Notes: generated by a model from the letters alone, not told the origin. 64,000 nucleotides of DNA from Lachnospiraceae bacterium (GCA_017427775.1 JAFRSD010000043.1:47187-111186); one strand, 5' to 3'. Counted from the first letter of the stretch, positions 38,162 to 47,112 are shown. Translations and numbers: made by a program.

Positions 38162-40315
38162 CTATTGTTCCGGATCCGCGTCATCGATATGATAACGCTT
38201 CCGCTCTTCCTCCATAATGCGTTCCGCGGCGGCTGCGCCGATCTCCCGCTCAAGGTCAATCTGTCCGACAACCGATTCGTTCGCGAACGCGTCAAATTCT
38301 TCCTTCTTTCCCTCAAGAACCGCCAAAATCCGCTCATCCACCGTGTTGACCGTCAGCAGACGATGCACGGTAACCTTGCGGCTCTGCCCCATTCGATACG
38401 CCCGTCCGACGGCCTGTTCCTCCATCGACGGTTTTAACTGCGGTTCACAGAATATAATAACAGAAGCTTCCTGAACATTCAATCCCACACCTCCGGCGAT
38501 CACCTGGCAGACCAGAACGGTTTTGCCGGGTTCGGTGCGAAATGCGTCCAGAAGTTCCTGTCTGGCCTTCATCGGCATCGATCCGTCGATGATCCCGGCC
38601 GATCGTTCTCCGAGCGCCGCATCCACGATCTTCAGCGTATTCCGGAAGAAGGAAAATACGATCACCTTCCGCTGATCCTCTTCCGCCTCCGAAACGATCT
38701 CGAGAAGCCGCTGCAGTTTGGACGAACAGCCCGGATTGGTATTCCACGAAACTCTCCGCACTTCCATGAAATTGCCTGTGGCGAGCGCGTCGCAATACGC
38801 ACCGGTCTCGGGCTCGTTCAGGACGCTCCACTCCTGGATCTCCTCCTTCTCGGGCAGCTCCGTCAGCACCTGCTCTCTGGTGCGGCGCAGGTAAACCGGC
38901 GCGATCTCCGTGCGGAACCGGTCCGCATTCGAGATGCCGGTAAGATTCCTTACACGTGCGGCAATCTCAGGCTGCAGGCATCCGATCAGGGATATCATTT
39001 CTTCCACGCGGTTCTCGAGCGGTGTTCCGGTCATCATCAGCACACGGTCCGAACGCTCGATCAGATGCTTGACCGCGCGTGTCCGGAGTGTCCCGGAGTT
39101 TTTGATATACTGGGCTTCGTCGATGACCAGCAGGTCGACTGCCAGGCCGTTCGGAAGGTCGATCTTGGACGCCGTCTCATAGGTCGTGATGGCCGCGCCG
39201 CCGCGCTCCACCCACTCCGTGAGCTCGTCCGTCCGGTCTCCTCCGTAGATCTCATCCACGGGGATGTCACTGAATCTCGCCACCTCACGTTTCCAGTTTA
39301 CGAGTACGCTTAACGGGCACACAACCAGAAAATGCGACTTCCCCTCTGCGCGCAGATGCGTCATCGCGGCGATTGCTTCGACCGTCTTTCCGAGCCCCAT
39401 CTCATCGCCGAGAAGCACGCGCTTCCCGTACACAATATATTTCGTTCCGAACACCTGATAACGCCGCAGGTCGGCCTTCAGCCCGGCCGTATGCAGTTCG
39501 ATTTTATTGACCTCTTCCACGAGTGCACCGGGGATTCCGCCGTAATCGCTCTGCGCCTCGGTGCTTCCTTCCGCAACCGCGAATAAAAGGGCATAGTACC
39601 GTGCCGCATCGGTGGAGAATTCCTCCCAAGCCCGCGATTCCGATACCGTTCCGATGCTGCGGAAGCCGTCGATGATCCGGCTTGCTTCATTCGCGTAAAA
39701 CTCTTTCACATATACTTTCAGTTCTTCATAAGCAAGCTGCGCCTGCTCCTTCTTCTCCCCCGAGGTGAAGAACCATGCCACGGCATTTCCGATACTTTCC
39801 GACACTTTCAGCCGTACGGTAATTCCGGAGTGGCTTTCTTCATACAGTTTCTCCGCGGCCTCGCCGAATTCCCGTGCGTGAAGCAACCTGGTAAGGGCGA
39901 TCAGAAGGCGGGACTGTTCGGGGATCTTCCGGTCGCGGTCAAATTGGACACGGACTCTCCGTCCTGCAGCGATCCGGATCGCGTCGGCGTTACGCTTTGC
40001 CTTTTCCGCCATCACCGGACCGACTCCGGGTACGGACTGCAGAGCCGACAGTGAATACCTGCAAACGTCGGCAACGGTACGGATCCCGTGGTCACGGAAC
40101 GCCTTCACGCGGATGCCTTCATGGGACGCGTTCAGCTCTTCCACATCGTGATCCACGAGCAGGTCCACGGCAAGCGTCTCCCGAAGCGTCCGGTAACACT
40201 GCCGGACTGTTTTGCGCAGTTCCAGATGCTCCGCCTTGATCCGGGCGAGTTCCTCGTCCGCGGTCTTGATGGTCTGCGCAAAATCCCTATATTGTCTGCG
40301 TTCCTCTGCCCCCAT
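38162..40315 (-). CDS. SNF2-family helicase with N-terminal helix-hairpin-helix
   Basis: 717 residues, GGAGGAG upstream. The N-terminal 120 residues are helical and contain a helix-hairpin-helix (LQSVPGVGPVMAEKAKRNAD, about 92-111). The SNF2 ATPase core has Walker A DEMGLGKT, Walker B LLVIDEAQYIKN, motif III MMTGTPLEN and motif VI VGRAYRMGQSRKV. HhH contacts the DNA backbone without sequence preference; SNF2 motors translocate on duplex DNA. No zinc-finger SWIM domain, which bacterial SNF2 proteins often have. Unknown cellular role; DNA repair or remodelling is inferred. It starts 24 bases after the terminator of the tRNA cluster. Confidence 0.85.
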   Translation of the reverse strand: MGAEERRQYRDFAQTIKTADEELARIKAEHLELRKTVRQCYRTLRETLAVDLLVDHDVEELNASHEGIRVKAFRDHGIRTVADVCRYSLSALQSVPGVGPVMAEKAKRNADAIRIAAGRRVRVQFDRDRKIPEQSRLLIALTRLLHAREFGEAAEKLYEESHSGITVRLKVSESIGNAVAWFFTSGEKKEQAQLAYEELKVYVKEFYANEASRIIDGFRSIGTVSESRAWEEFSTDAARYYALLFAVAEGSTEAQSDYGGIPGALVEEVNKIELHTAGLKADLRRYQVFGTKYIVYGKRVLLGDEMGLGKTVEAIAAMTHLRAEGKSHFLVVCPLSVLVNWKREVARFSDIPVDEIYGGDRTDELTEWVERGGAAITTYETASKIDLPNGLAVDLLVIDEAQYIKNSGTLRTRAVKHLIERSDRVLMMTGTPLENRVEEMISLIGCLQPEIAARVRNLTGISNADRFRTEIAPVYLRRTREQVLTELPEKEEIQEWSVLNEPETGAYCDALATGNFMEVRRVSWNTNPGCSSKLQRLLEIVSEAEEDQRKVIVFSFFRNTLKIVDAALGERSAGIIDGSMPMKARQELLDAFRTEPGKTVLVCQVIAGGVGLNVQEASVIIFCEPQLKPSMEEQAVGRAYRMGQSRKVTVHRLLTVNTVDERILAVLEGKKEEFDAFANESVVGQIDLEREIGAAAAERIMEEERKRYHIDDADPEQ

Positions 40316-40331
40316 GGCTCCTCCGAACTAT

Positions 40332-40359
40332 AAAAAAAGCGGGCTGCCTGGGCAGCCCG
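40332..40359 (-). terminator. Terminator of the tRNA cluster
   Basis: 9-bp perfect stem CGGGCTGCC / GGCAGCCCG, loop of 2, then seven T on the minus strand. Confidence 0.88.
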
Positions 40360-40371
40360 TCAGTGATATTC

Positions 40372-40443
40372 CTGGGCTAGCTGGATTCGAACCAGCGACT
40401 GCAGGGATCAAAACCCTGTGCCTTACCGCTTGGCGATAGCCCA
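40372..40443 (-). tRNA. tRNA-Gln (TTG)
   Basis: Acceptor TGGGCTA/TAGCCCA, discriminator G; anticodon loop inside CAGGG-TTTTGAT-CCCTG gives TTG. Last of five tRNAs in the transcript Pro-Gly-Arg-His-Gln. Confidence 0.95.
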
Positions 40444-40490
40444 ATTATAACACAAAGCCTTTACTATGTACAGAAAAGGCTTTGTCTAAG

Positions 40491-40565
40491 GGTGGATACT
40501 GGGACTCGAACCCAGGGCCTCCAGAGCCACAATCTGGCGCGCTAACCAACTGCGCTATACCCACC
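40491..40565 (-). tRNA. tRNA-His (GTG)
   Basis: Anticodon loop TTGTGGC in stem CCAGA/TCTGG. An extra 5' G (position -1) lies opposite discriminator C, the identity pair of tRNA-His, so it is encoded in the gene. Confidence 0.95.
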
Positions 40566-40590
40566 ATATAAAATTGTTGTGTCCAACAAT

Positions 40591-40664
40591 TGTGCCAGAA
40601 GGGATTCGAACCCCCGACACACGGCTTAGAAGGCCGTTGCTCTATCCAGCTGAGCTACTGGCAC
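40591..40664 (-). tRNA. tRNA-Arg (TCT)
   Basis: Acceptor GTGCCAG/CTGGCAC, discriminator A; anticodon stem ACGGC/GCCGT with loop CTTCTAA (TCT). Confidence 0.95.
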
Positions 40665-40727
40665 ATAATAAATAAGGCGCCGACCTTCGGTGCCGGTCAT
40701 AAGGAGAAATATCTCCTCATAACAAGA

Positions 40728-40798
40728 AGCGGGTGATGGGAATCGAACCCACGTGTCTAGCTTGGAAGGCTAGTGTTCTACCATTGAACTACACCCGC
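40728..40798 (-). tRNA. tRNA-Gly (TCC)
   Basis: Acceptor GCGGGTG/CACCCGC, discriminator T; anticodon stem CTAGC/GCTAG with loop CTTCCAA (TCC). It complements the GCC isoacceptor at 4027. Confidence 0.95.
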
Positions 40799-40823
40799 AT
40801 GTGATAAGTTTGAGGGAAATGAC

Positions 40824-40898
40824 TCGGGATGACAGGATTCGAACCTGCGACCTCTTGATCCCAAATCAAGCACCCTAGCCAAACTGGGCCACACCCCG
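40824..40898 (-). tRNA. tRNA-Pro (TGG)
   Basis: Acceptor CGGGGTG/CATCCCG with one G-T pair, discriminator A; anticodon stem CTTGA/TCAAG with loop TTTGGGA (TGG). First gene of the cluster. Confidence 0.95.
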
Positions 40899-40911
40899 TC
40901 AGCGCTTTCCC

Positions 40912-40940
40912 ATTATATTACAGAGGATTTCAAAAGTCAA
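40912..40940 (-). promoter_or_regulatory. Promoter of the tRNA cluster
   Basis: Minus strand TTGACT (40935-40940), 17-bp spacer, TATAAT (40912-40917), 13 bases before the tRNA-Pro 5' end. Confidence 0.85.
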
Positions 40941-40942
40941 CA

Positions 40943-40970
40943 GAAATTTCTGCGTTGCCGCAGAAATTTC
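40943..40970. repeat. Perfect 12-bp inverted repeat upstream of the tRNA promoter
   Basis: GAAATTTCTGCG and CGCAGAAATTTC with a 4-base loop, directly before the -35 of the tRNA promoter and after the sugar-binding lipoprotein gene. The CAGAAATTTCTG part is itself a palindrome. It may end the upstream transcript, although its T-run is weak. Confidence 0.6.
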
Positions 40971-41076
40971 CGTGACCGTTTTTTCATTGTTTTTATGCGG
41001 CTTTTCGCGCCATTTACCGTTGCCTGTCATTTTCCCGGAAACCTGTTCCTAACGTGTCTCCGGGTACCTGACGCAG

Positions 41077-42441
41077 CTAACGGATTTCAGTCTTCAGTGC
41101 CGAAGCGAACCAGTTCGCATCGTAATCCAACGTGCATAAATGGTAAAGGCAGAAGAAATAGGTCTGCACATCCTCCGCCGGCATCATATTGTCCCCGTAC
41201 AGAACCAATCCGCCTCTCTGAAGCGCATCATGTGCAGCCTGCGCCGATAACGCATTCACATCGGAATCGTCATAATTGATTGTCCAAGCCGGAAGACCTG
41301 CCCCGGAAAGATAATCGTATTTGGCGATCAGCCGTGCCAGTTCAAAGGCATATTTCGCTGCGAATTCCGGATCTTCCGTGGAAGGGGAAACAACCAGTGA
41401 TGTACTCGGTCCGCCGATACCGCACCCCGTGGAAGCCCTCGTGGAATCGAGCACAGGAAAATCTCCGATCACCGGGTTGCTCATATTTGCCGCAATAGTC
41501 GGACTTTGCCAGGATCCGTTGATATAAAATGCGTATTCGCCGTTCAGGAAACGTTGGAAGACATCTTCATTGTCCCGATAGGCATCTTTCGGATCAAAAT
41601 ACCCTTTGCTCACCAATTGCTGCAGAAGTTCTGCGGCCTTTACCACATCGTCGCTGCCCCACGATTTCTCCCCTAAGTACAGTTGGTCAAGTTCTTTCTC
41701 TCCGCAAATCTTCAGAAGAATCGTCTCAAAGTATTCCGAGATGCACCATGTCTCATAGGTAACGGACGCGCATCCGAAAGGATAATACCCCATGGCGCGC
41801 AATTTGTCACAGCAGATCAACAGCTCATCCCAGGTGTCCGGGACAGCCGAGTAACCGACATCCCTGATGAGATCCATGTTGACAAATAACTGGATGGCGG
41901 AATAATTCGTCGGGATTCCGTACTGTATTCCGTCTACCTTCATATTTTTGCACATATGTTCCGGAAGCATCTGCCGATAATCCGAATAAACGTCGTTGAG
42001 ATTGTATGCGCATCCCTCCTCGACGAGTTCCCGCAGATTCACGGCACTCCACGAAACATAAATGTCCGGAAGGGAATCAGTCGCCACTGCTGACGGCAAT
42101 TTTACTATGTAGGATTGATTATCAATCCCTTCCCAGGATAAGCGAACGTTTGGATACAATTCGCTCATTTCCTGTATTGCTTTTTCATACGCATAGCGCT
42201 GCGAATCGTTTTTAGGCACATTACACCACATGCGAAGCGTCCGCTGCTTGTCCGGCTCTTTGGTCGGTGTAGCGGTTGGCTCAACGGTCGGCTCCGCGGT
42301 TGGCATTACCGTGACTTTTTCAGATGTGTCCTCACTTTTTGCTTCTCTTTGTTTACCGCGTTTCACGGGATTCTCTTCCCTTCCGCACGCCGTCAGAAGC
42401 ATTACGAGAATCAGACAGATAGCAACCCACTTTTTCTTCAT
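41077..42441 (-). CDS. Extracellular solute-binding lipoprotein (family 1, sugar type), orphan
   Basis: 454 residues. Lipobox LTAC, then a basic spacer and an MPTAEPTVEPTATPT linker, then a family 1 binding protein: RTLRMWCNVPKND, YPNVRLSWEG, LPDIYVSWSA, FLNGEYAFYINGSW. Such proteins pass sugars to ABC importers; no permease gene adjoins. It starts 45 bases after rdgB and is likely co-transcribed with it. A signalling or regulatory role is possible. Confidence 0.85.
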   Translation of the reverse strand: MKKKWVAICLILVMLLTACGREENPVKRGKQREAKSEDTSEKVTVMPTAEPTVEPTATPTKEPDKQRTLRMWCNVPKNDSQRYAYEKAIQEMSELYPNVRLSWEGIDNQSYIVKLPSAVATDSLPDIYVSWSAVNLRELVEEGCAYNLNDVYSDYRQMLPEHMCKNMKVDGIQYGIPTNYSAIQLFVNMDLIRDVGYSAVPDTWDELLICCDKLRAMGYYPFGCASVTYETWCISEYFETILLKICGEKELDQLYLGEKSWGSDDVVKAAELLQQLVSKGYFDPKDAYRDNEDVFQRFLNGEYAFYINGSWQSPTIAANMSNPVIGDFPVLDSTRASTGCGIGGPSTSLVVSPSTEDPEFAAKYAFELARLIAKYDYLSGAGLPAWTINYDDSDVNALSAQAAHDALQRGGLVLYGDNMMPAEDVQTYFFCLYHLCTLDYDANWFASALKTEIR

Positions 42442-42486
42442 TTTGTACCCCCCTTTGTCGTTTCTTTCAATACACCTTCCTCGTTT

Positions 42487-43086
42487 TTACAAAATACCCT
42501 CCTTGATCAACAGTTCCCGCATGGCGCGAAGCGCTCTTCCGCGGTGGCTGATCTCGTTCTTCTCTTCGGGCGGAAGCTCCGCCGTCGTCACACCTCGGTC
42601 GGGAAGCAGGAAAATCGGATCGTAACCGAACCCGTTCTCGCCGGCCTGACGATCGTTGATCACACCCTCAACGGTGCCACGCACAACCCATTCGCGTCCG
42701 TCGGGCATCACGCAGGCGATCGCGCATACGAACCGTGCCGTACGCTCTTCAAACGGTACCTTCATCGCCTGCTCAATGATATAGTTATTCTTGATGTCAT
42801 AGGAAGTGTCCTCTCCCATGAACCGTGCGGAATAGATTCCGGGGGCGCCGTCCATGCAGTCCACAACGAGCCCGGAATCGTCCGCCATCGCCATGATGTT
42901 ACCCGCCTTGCTGACCGCACGCGCTTTGATCAGGGCATTGTCCTCAAACGTCTTTCCGTCCTCCACAATGTCCGCCTCAATCCCGGCTTCCTTCATGGAA
43001 AGGATTTCCGGAATGCTGTCTCCGAGAATCTCCCTGATTTCTCTCATCTTTCCTTGATTGCCTGTGGCAAATACCAGTGTTTTCAT
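42487..43086 (-). CDS. rdgB: XTP/dITP diphosphatase (RdgB/HAM1)
   Basis: 199 residues from ATG 43086 (AAGGA inside the end of the upstream gene region, 7 bases before). Family motifs: VFATGNQGKMREI, MADDSGLVVDCMDGAPGIYSAR, GFGYDPIFLLPD, HRGRAL. It removes non-canonical purine nucleotides from the pool. It follows the surface protein gene by 10 bases. Confidence 0.95.
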   Translation of the reverse strand: MKTLVFATGNQGKMREIREILGDSIPEILSMKEAGIEADIVEDGKTFEDNALIKARAVSKAGNIMAMADDSGLVVDCMDGAPGIYSARFMGEDTSYDIKNNYIIEQAMKVPFEERTARFVCAIACVMPDGREWVVRGTVEGVINDRQAGENGFGYDPIFLLPDRGVTTAELPPEEKNEISHRGRALRAMRELLIKEGIL

Positions 43087-43096
43087 ACTATTGTCC

Positions 43097-45628
43097 TTAT
43101 AGATATTCTTCGTCTTCCTTTTCTTCATCCCCGGACTCATCCTGCTCTTCCGTCTGCTCTTTCGGAGGTTCCTCATTTTCTTCGGCCTCCTCATACGGAG
43201 GCTCTGCAAAATCCTCGTCCTCCGCGTCACGCTGTCGTCTCCGCGCGGCCAGTTTCTCTCGACGAAGTTTTTCCTTTTCCGCTTCCTTCCGGTTACGGAT
43301 CACACAATAAGCAACACCTCCGCCGAAAGCCAGAATCACTGCCAGAACGGCAAGGACAAGCAAAACGGTACCGCCTTTTTTGCTTTTACCCACCGGCTTT
43401 TCGGCAGGCTTTCCGGACGACTCGTTCTTCTGACCTTCTCCTTCATCGGGAGCTGATGTCGGCGTAATCTCCGGCCGGTCTTCGGTCTTCCGGTTACAGA
43501 CAAATGTGATCGGAAAATATTTCTGCCCGTGATTCGCGTCTTTAATTGTATACGACGTCGGGCAGCTGTAATCGCCGAGCCGTCGTATTTTCCTTCCGAG
43601 GTCGTCCTGCTTCACATCCCACTGTCCGTCCCCGTTTAAATCATACATTTCTCCGTTACTGCTTATACGGATACCGGTTCTCTCGATGGATTTCCAAATC
43701 TCAGGGTCGGAAATATCCGCATTTCCGCTGCTCAGATCTATCGTAAGAGGAGTCTGTTTGCTTGTATCTACCCTCTGAAATACCGGTTTCAATTCGATTT
43801 CATGATCCGGCATGATAAACCGCCAATAATACCCGTTATACTCCATAAAAAAGTCTTTTGCTTCAAACCCCAGGAACTCATAACCATCCTCCTCAGCCAA
43901 TCTACTCTTATTAACATACAGAACCTGGTCCGCGGCAGAAGCCACAATCCGGATCCCGGGATTTTCGTCGGGCTGATTATAGTATACCTTTATTGCTTCA
44001 TCGGTGCATACTATCGGATAAAGCGTTTTCCCTTGAAATATAATATCTATTTCGGTATAGGTTTCCTCATCGGTTATAAACGGTTCCTGCAAAGAATACC
44101 CTATGGAATAATAATCCCCCCATCCGAAATATTTTAATCTCAGTGCCCTATCAACTACACTCGGCTCATATCCGGAAATAAACCGAAAGATTTGCGCTCT
44201 TTTGCTCTCATTGTTTTTCAGTGCGTCTGCAACAGCTTCCGGAAGAACTGCCCGGTAGGAATCACCATCCAAATAGAAAGAAAGCTCAAGTGTCTTCCCT
44301 TCATTCGGGAGAGCTTTATACGAGAGGGCGCAGGCAGGCATGGCAATTTCTTCACGTAACCGTTTTACGCTTCTTTCGCCCTCCCAAGTCCAATCTTTAT
44401 ATAAGTTTTCATATTGCGGCGAAGATATGAGGCCTGCTGTTGCTCCCTGCGAACCGTCATAAATGATCCGGATTGCTTCTCCCGGGGCGGCTTCGGTAAT
44501 GGTTCTTCCGTTCATGTCTTCCGCATGACCTCCGGCCACGGTAACGGGATACAGGTTATTTACGGCTTTCTGCGGGAAAATAAACGTATAAGGCCAATAG
44601 GGTGAGAGACTTTGTCCCGCAGTTGAGTACGTTCCGTTGATACTGCCCGTCGAAAGAGGGATAAAGTATACACGGTCCGGGAAACGGCCGTATTTGTCCT
44701 CGGTATACCCGCTGAAACAGCAGATTATATCAAAAGAGCCGTCTTGGTCCAGGTCCATCCTGTATGTGGAAACCTGAGAATATTCATCCATATTGTCGGA
44801 TGCTGCAAAAGAAAGGTCCAGATCAATATAATTCGGCTCATGATAATAATCTCCGTCTGCCAGACAAAAGCCCCCTGTCATATCAAAACTAAGCGGCTGC
44901 TGTTTCTCAGTCACCGCCTTCATGCTGACATCCGATGCAGGCATGAAAAACGATACACTTTCGCACCAACGGTTTTCCATATTGTCATATCGGGAAAAAC
45001 TGCCGATTACATCGGATTTCCAGGAAGAAACATACTCGCCTTCAAGCACATCCGGAACAAGAATAATACCCTCGCCGGGCTCCGCAGAAGTAATCGTATG
45101 GCCGTCCGGTGATTCGGCATGTCCTTTTTCAACCGATATCGAATACACATTTTTAATCGGCTCATCGGGGAAGATAAAGGTAACCGTATCATATTTCCGA
45201 TAGCTTTCATAATCTATCTTACCGACAGGAAGAGAGAATCTTCCGTGAGCACTGCATTTCACGGTCGGAATAAGACACCACATAGCCGGAGTCGGATACT
45301 CTTCATACGGATAGTTATATCCTCCGGTCTCAAAATCCGGCGTTCCGTCCCCGTCAACATCTCCCGAAAAAAAACACCAGTCAATGTCGTTCTGTTCACA
45401 GATTTTTACCGCATTCTTTACGGCCATGCAAACTTTGGCATTATAGTACCAGCCTGCGTCTTCAAACACCTCATATCCGTCACGAAGGTCAATTACCAGT
45501 TCTTCTCCCTGCCTGCCTTCGCCCTCCGGTTCGCCTGCGCGGGCGGGCGCGGCATTCACCGCAAAAGTAAGCAGTATGAGCAGCGTCATCAGTACACGAA
45601 TCAGGTTCTTAAGCTCTGTAGGTTTCAT
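43097..45628 (-). CDS. Large membrane-anchored surface protein with three D-x-D-x-D modules
   Basis: 843 residues. Signal peptide (LMTLLILLTFAVNAAPARAGE). Modules DVDGDGTPDF, DLDQDGSFDI and DLNGDGQWDV, InlB-like segments SFFMPASDVSMKAV and RFIMPDHEIELKPVF, and repeats of a 'V-Y-P/S-I/V-x-V-x-x-G-H-A-E' unit. A membrane helix at about 750-775 is followed by an unusually long cytoplasmic tail: about 20 very basic residues then about 45 almost purely acidic ones. Third member of the family at 30870-34661. Its start is one base after the stop of the RlmL-like gene. Confidence 0.75.
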   Translation of the reverse strand: MKPTELKNLIRVLMTLLILLTFAVNAAPARAGEPEGEGRQGEELVIDLRDGYEVFEDAGWYYNAKVCMAVKNAVKICEQNDIDWCFFSGDVDGDGTPDFETGGYNYPYEEYPTPAMWCLIPTVKCSAHGRFSLPVGKIDYESYRKYDTVTFIFPDEPIKNVYSISVEKGHAESPDGHTITSAEPGEGIILVPDVLEGEYVSSWKSDVIGSFSRYDNMENRWCESVSFFMPASDVSMKAVTEKQQPLSFDMTGGFCLADGDYYHEPNYIDLDLSFAASDNMDEYSQVSTYRMDLDQDGSFDIICCFSGYTEDKYGRFPDRVYFIPLSTGSINGTYSTAGQSLSPYWPYTFIFPQKAVNNLYPVTVAGGHAEDMNGRTITEAAPGEAIRIIYDGSQGATAGLISSPQYENLYKDWTWEGERSVKRLREEIAMPACALSYKALPNEGKTLELSFYLDGDSYRAVLPEAVADALKNNESKRAQIFRFISGYEPSVVDRALRLKYFGWGDYYSIGYSLQEPFITDEETYTEIDIIFQGKTLYPIVCTDEAIKVYYNQPDENPGIRIVASAADQVLYVNKSRLAEEDGYEFLGFEAKDFFMEYNGYYWRFIMPDHEIELKPVFQRVDTSKQTPLTIDLSSGNADISDPEIWKSIERTGIRISSNGEMYDLNGDGQWDVKQDDLGRKIRRLGDYSCPTSYTIKDANHGQKYFPITFVCNRKTEDRPEITPTSAPDEGEGQKNESSGKPAEKPVGKSKKGGTVLLVLAVLAVILAFGGGVAYCVIRNRKEAEKEKLRREKLAARRRQRDAEDEDFAEPPYEEAEENEEPPKEQTEEQDESGDEEKEDEEYL

Positions 45629-45629
45629 G

Positions 45630-46781
45630 TTATCTCTCCCCGTTTTTCGGCGGTTTCGGTCCGAGGTACTGGTAGAAGTACGTGCGGATCATACCGTTAT
45701 AAATCTTGCGGTTCTTCTCGGCTTTGCGTCCGATGTAACGCTCCGCGTCTTCGTAGGAAGTGATGATGTAATAGGACCATGTATCAAGCTTTTTAAACGT
45801 TTCGCCGATGTCCTTATAAAGTGCCGGAAGCGCCGCCTTTTCCTCAAGGCGCTCGCCGTACGGCGGGTTTGTGATGATAAAGCCGTATTTCTTCGGATGC
45901 GACAGTTCCTGCATGGGACGTACCTGAAAATGAATCTGTCCGGCAACGCCCGCCGCCTCCGCGTTCTGTCTTGCAATCTTGATGGCGTCGCGGTCAATGT
46001 CAAATCCCTGTATCTCCAGCTTCACGTCACGGAGTTCCAGGCTTTTCGCCTCTTCTCTTGCCTCATTCCAGTATTTCTGCGGGATCCGCTCACGGAATTT
46101 CTCCGCCTGAAAATGCCGGTTCACGCCGGGCGCAATGCGCATGCCCTTTAACGCTGCCTCAATCGGAATGGTGCCGCTTCCGCAGAACGGATCAACCAAG
46201 ATGCGGTCCTTGTTCCACGGGGTTAGGCTGATCAGTGCCGCAGCAAGTGTTTCGCTGATCGGTGCCTTGCCGACCAGTTTGCGATATCCTCTCTTGTGGA
46301 GCGATTCACCCGAAGTATCGATGCCGATTGTGAAGACATCCTTCAGCGCGGACACACGGATCGGATACTCGTTTCCGGTCTCCGGAAACCACGCGATGTG
46401 ATAGCTTTCCTTCATGCTTTCCACAATGGCCTTCTTCATGATCGACTGAATGTCGGACGGACTGAACAGCGCACTCTTGACAGACGTCGCCTTCGCTACC
46501 CAGAACTTCGAGTCGGCCGGCAGAATGTCCGCCCACGGAAGCGCCTTCGTCTTCTCGAACAGCTCGTCGTATGTCAGCGCTTTGAAAGAGCCGATCTTCC
46601 ATAATATGCGTTCCGCCGTGCGAAGCCCGATATTTGCGCGGCAGAAAGCATGCTCGTCACCCGTAAACGTAACGCGCCCGTCTTCCACCTGCACAATCGC
46701 ATAACCGAGGTCCGCGAGTTCCTGTTTTAAAACGCTCTCAAGCCCGAAATGGCACGGAGCGATGAATTCGTATTTGCCCAT
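45630..46781 (-). CDS. THUMP-domain RNA methyltransferase, RlmL N-terminal-like
   Basis: 383 residues from ATG 46781 (GGAG 6 bases upstream). N-terminal THUMP region (about 1-160) binds RNA. The methyltransferase domain has motif I VDPFCGSGTIPIEAAL, and the catalytic motif IV ITNPPYGERL typical of N2-guanine or N6-adenine methyltransferases. Close to the Bacillus YpsC/RlmL type that makes m2G in 23S rRNA. First gene of an operon with the surface protein and rdgB. Confidence 0.88.
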   Translation of the reverse strand: MGKYEFIAPCHFGLESVLKQELADLGYAIVQVEDGRVTFTGDEHAFCRANIGLRTAERILWKIGSFKALTYDELFEKTKALPWADILPADSKFWVAKATSVKSALFSPSDIQSIMKKAIVESMKESYHIAWFPETGNEYPIRVSALKDVFTIGIDTSGESLHKRGYRKLVGKAPISETLAAALISLTPWNKDRILVDPFCGSGTIPIEAALKGMRIAPGVNRHFQAEKFRERIPQKYWNEAREEAKSLELRDVKLEIQGFDIDRDAIKIARQNAEAAGVAGQIHFQVRPMQELSHPKKYGFIITNPPYGERLEEKAALPALYKDIGETFKKLDTWSYYIITSYEDAERYIGRKAEKNRKIYNGMIRTYFYQYLGPKPPKNGER

Positions 46782-46877
46782 ATGATCTCCTGATATTGCT
46801 GTGTTCCGGCCTCCCGACGGCTCTGCCGCCGCCCTTTTCAATTACTTCGGCCGGATGTAAAGAAATACTTTCACGCC

Positions 46878-46906
46878 ATTGTATCATAAAGCGGGGCGGA
46901 TTGCAA
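46878..46906 (-). promoter_or_regulatory. Promoter of the RlmL-like operon
   Basis: Minus strand TTGCAA (46901-46906), 17-bp spacer, TACAAT (46878-46883), about 100 bases before the start. Confidence 0.65.
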
Positions 46907-46925
46907 AAGATTATGAAATTCGCTC

Positions 46926-46954
46926 TTGACTTTTTACGGAAAGCAAGATAGAAT
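46926..46954 (+). promoter_or_regulatory. Promoter of tRNA-Arg(ACG)
   Basis: TTGACT (46926-46931), 17-bp spacer, TAGAAT (46949-46954), 22 bases before the tRNA. Confidence 0.8.
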
Positions 46955-46976
46955 ACATTTTGTTGCGAAGCAATGT

Positions 46977-47050
46977 GTGCATGTAGCTCAGCTGGATAGA
47001 GCACTTGGCTACGGACCAAGGTGTCGGGAGTTCGAATCTTCTCATGCACG
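46977..47050 (+). tRNA. tRNA-Arg (ACG)
   Basis: Acceptor GTGCATG/CATGCAC, discriminator G; anticodon stem CTTGG/CCAAG with loop CTACGGA (ACG, read as ICG after editing by TadA). Confidence 0.95.
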
Positions 47051-47053
47051 CTT

Positions 47054-47079
47054 AAGGGACTGGATACAGTCCCTTTTTT
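47054..47079 (+). terminator. Terminator of tRNA-Arg
   Basis: 9-bp perfect stem AAGGGACTG / CAGTCCCTT, loop GATA, then T6. Confidence 0.88.
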
Positions 47080-47091
47080 GTTGTCAAAAAG

Positions 47092-47112
47092 CGGGCAGGA
47101 TCACTCCTGCCC
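47092..47112 (-). terminator. Terminator after the methyltransferase gene
   Basis: 9-bp perfect stem CGGGCAGGA / TCCTGCCCG with a 3- to 4-base loop; on the minus strand it is followed by CTTTTTG. One arm is part of a duplicated segment (see the repeat at 47099-47164). Confidence 0.8.
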
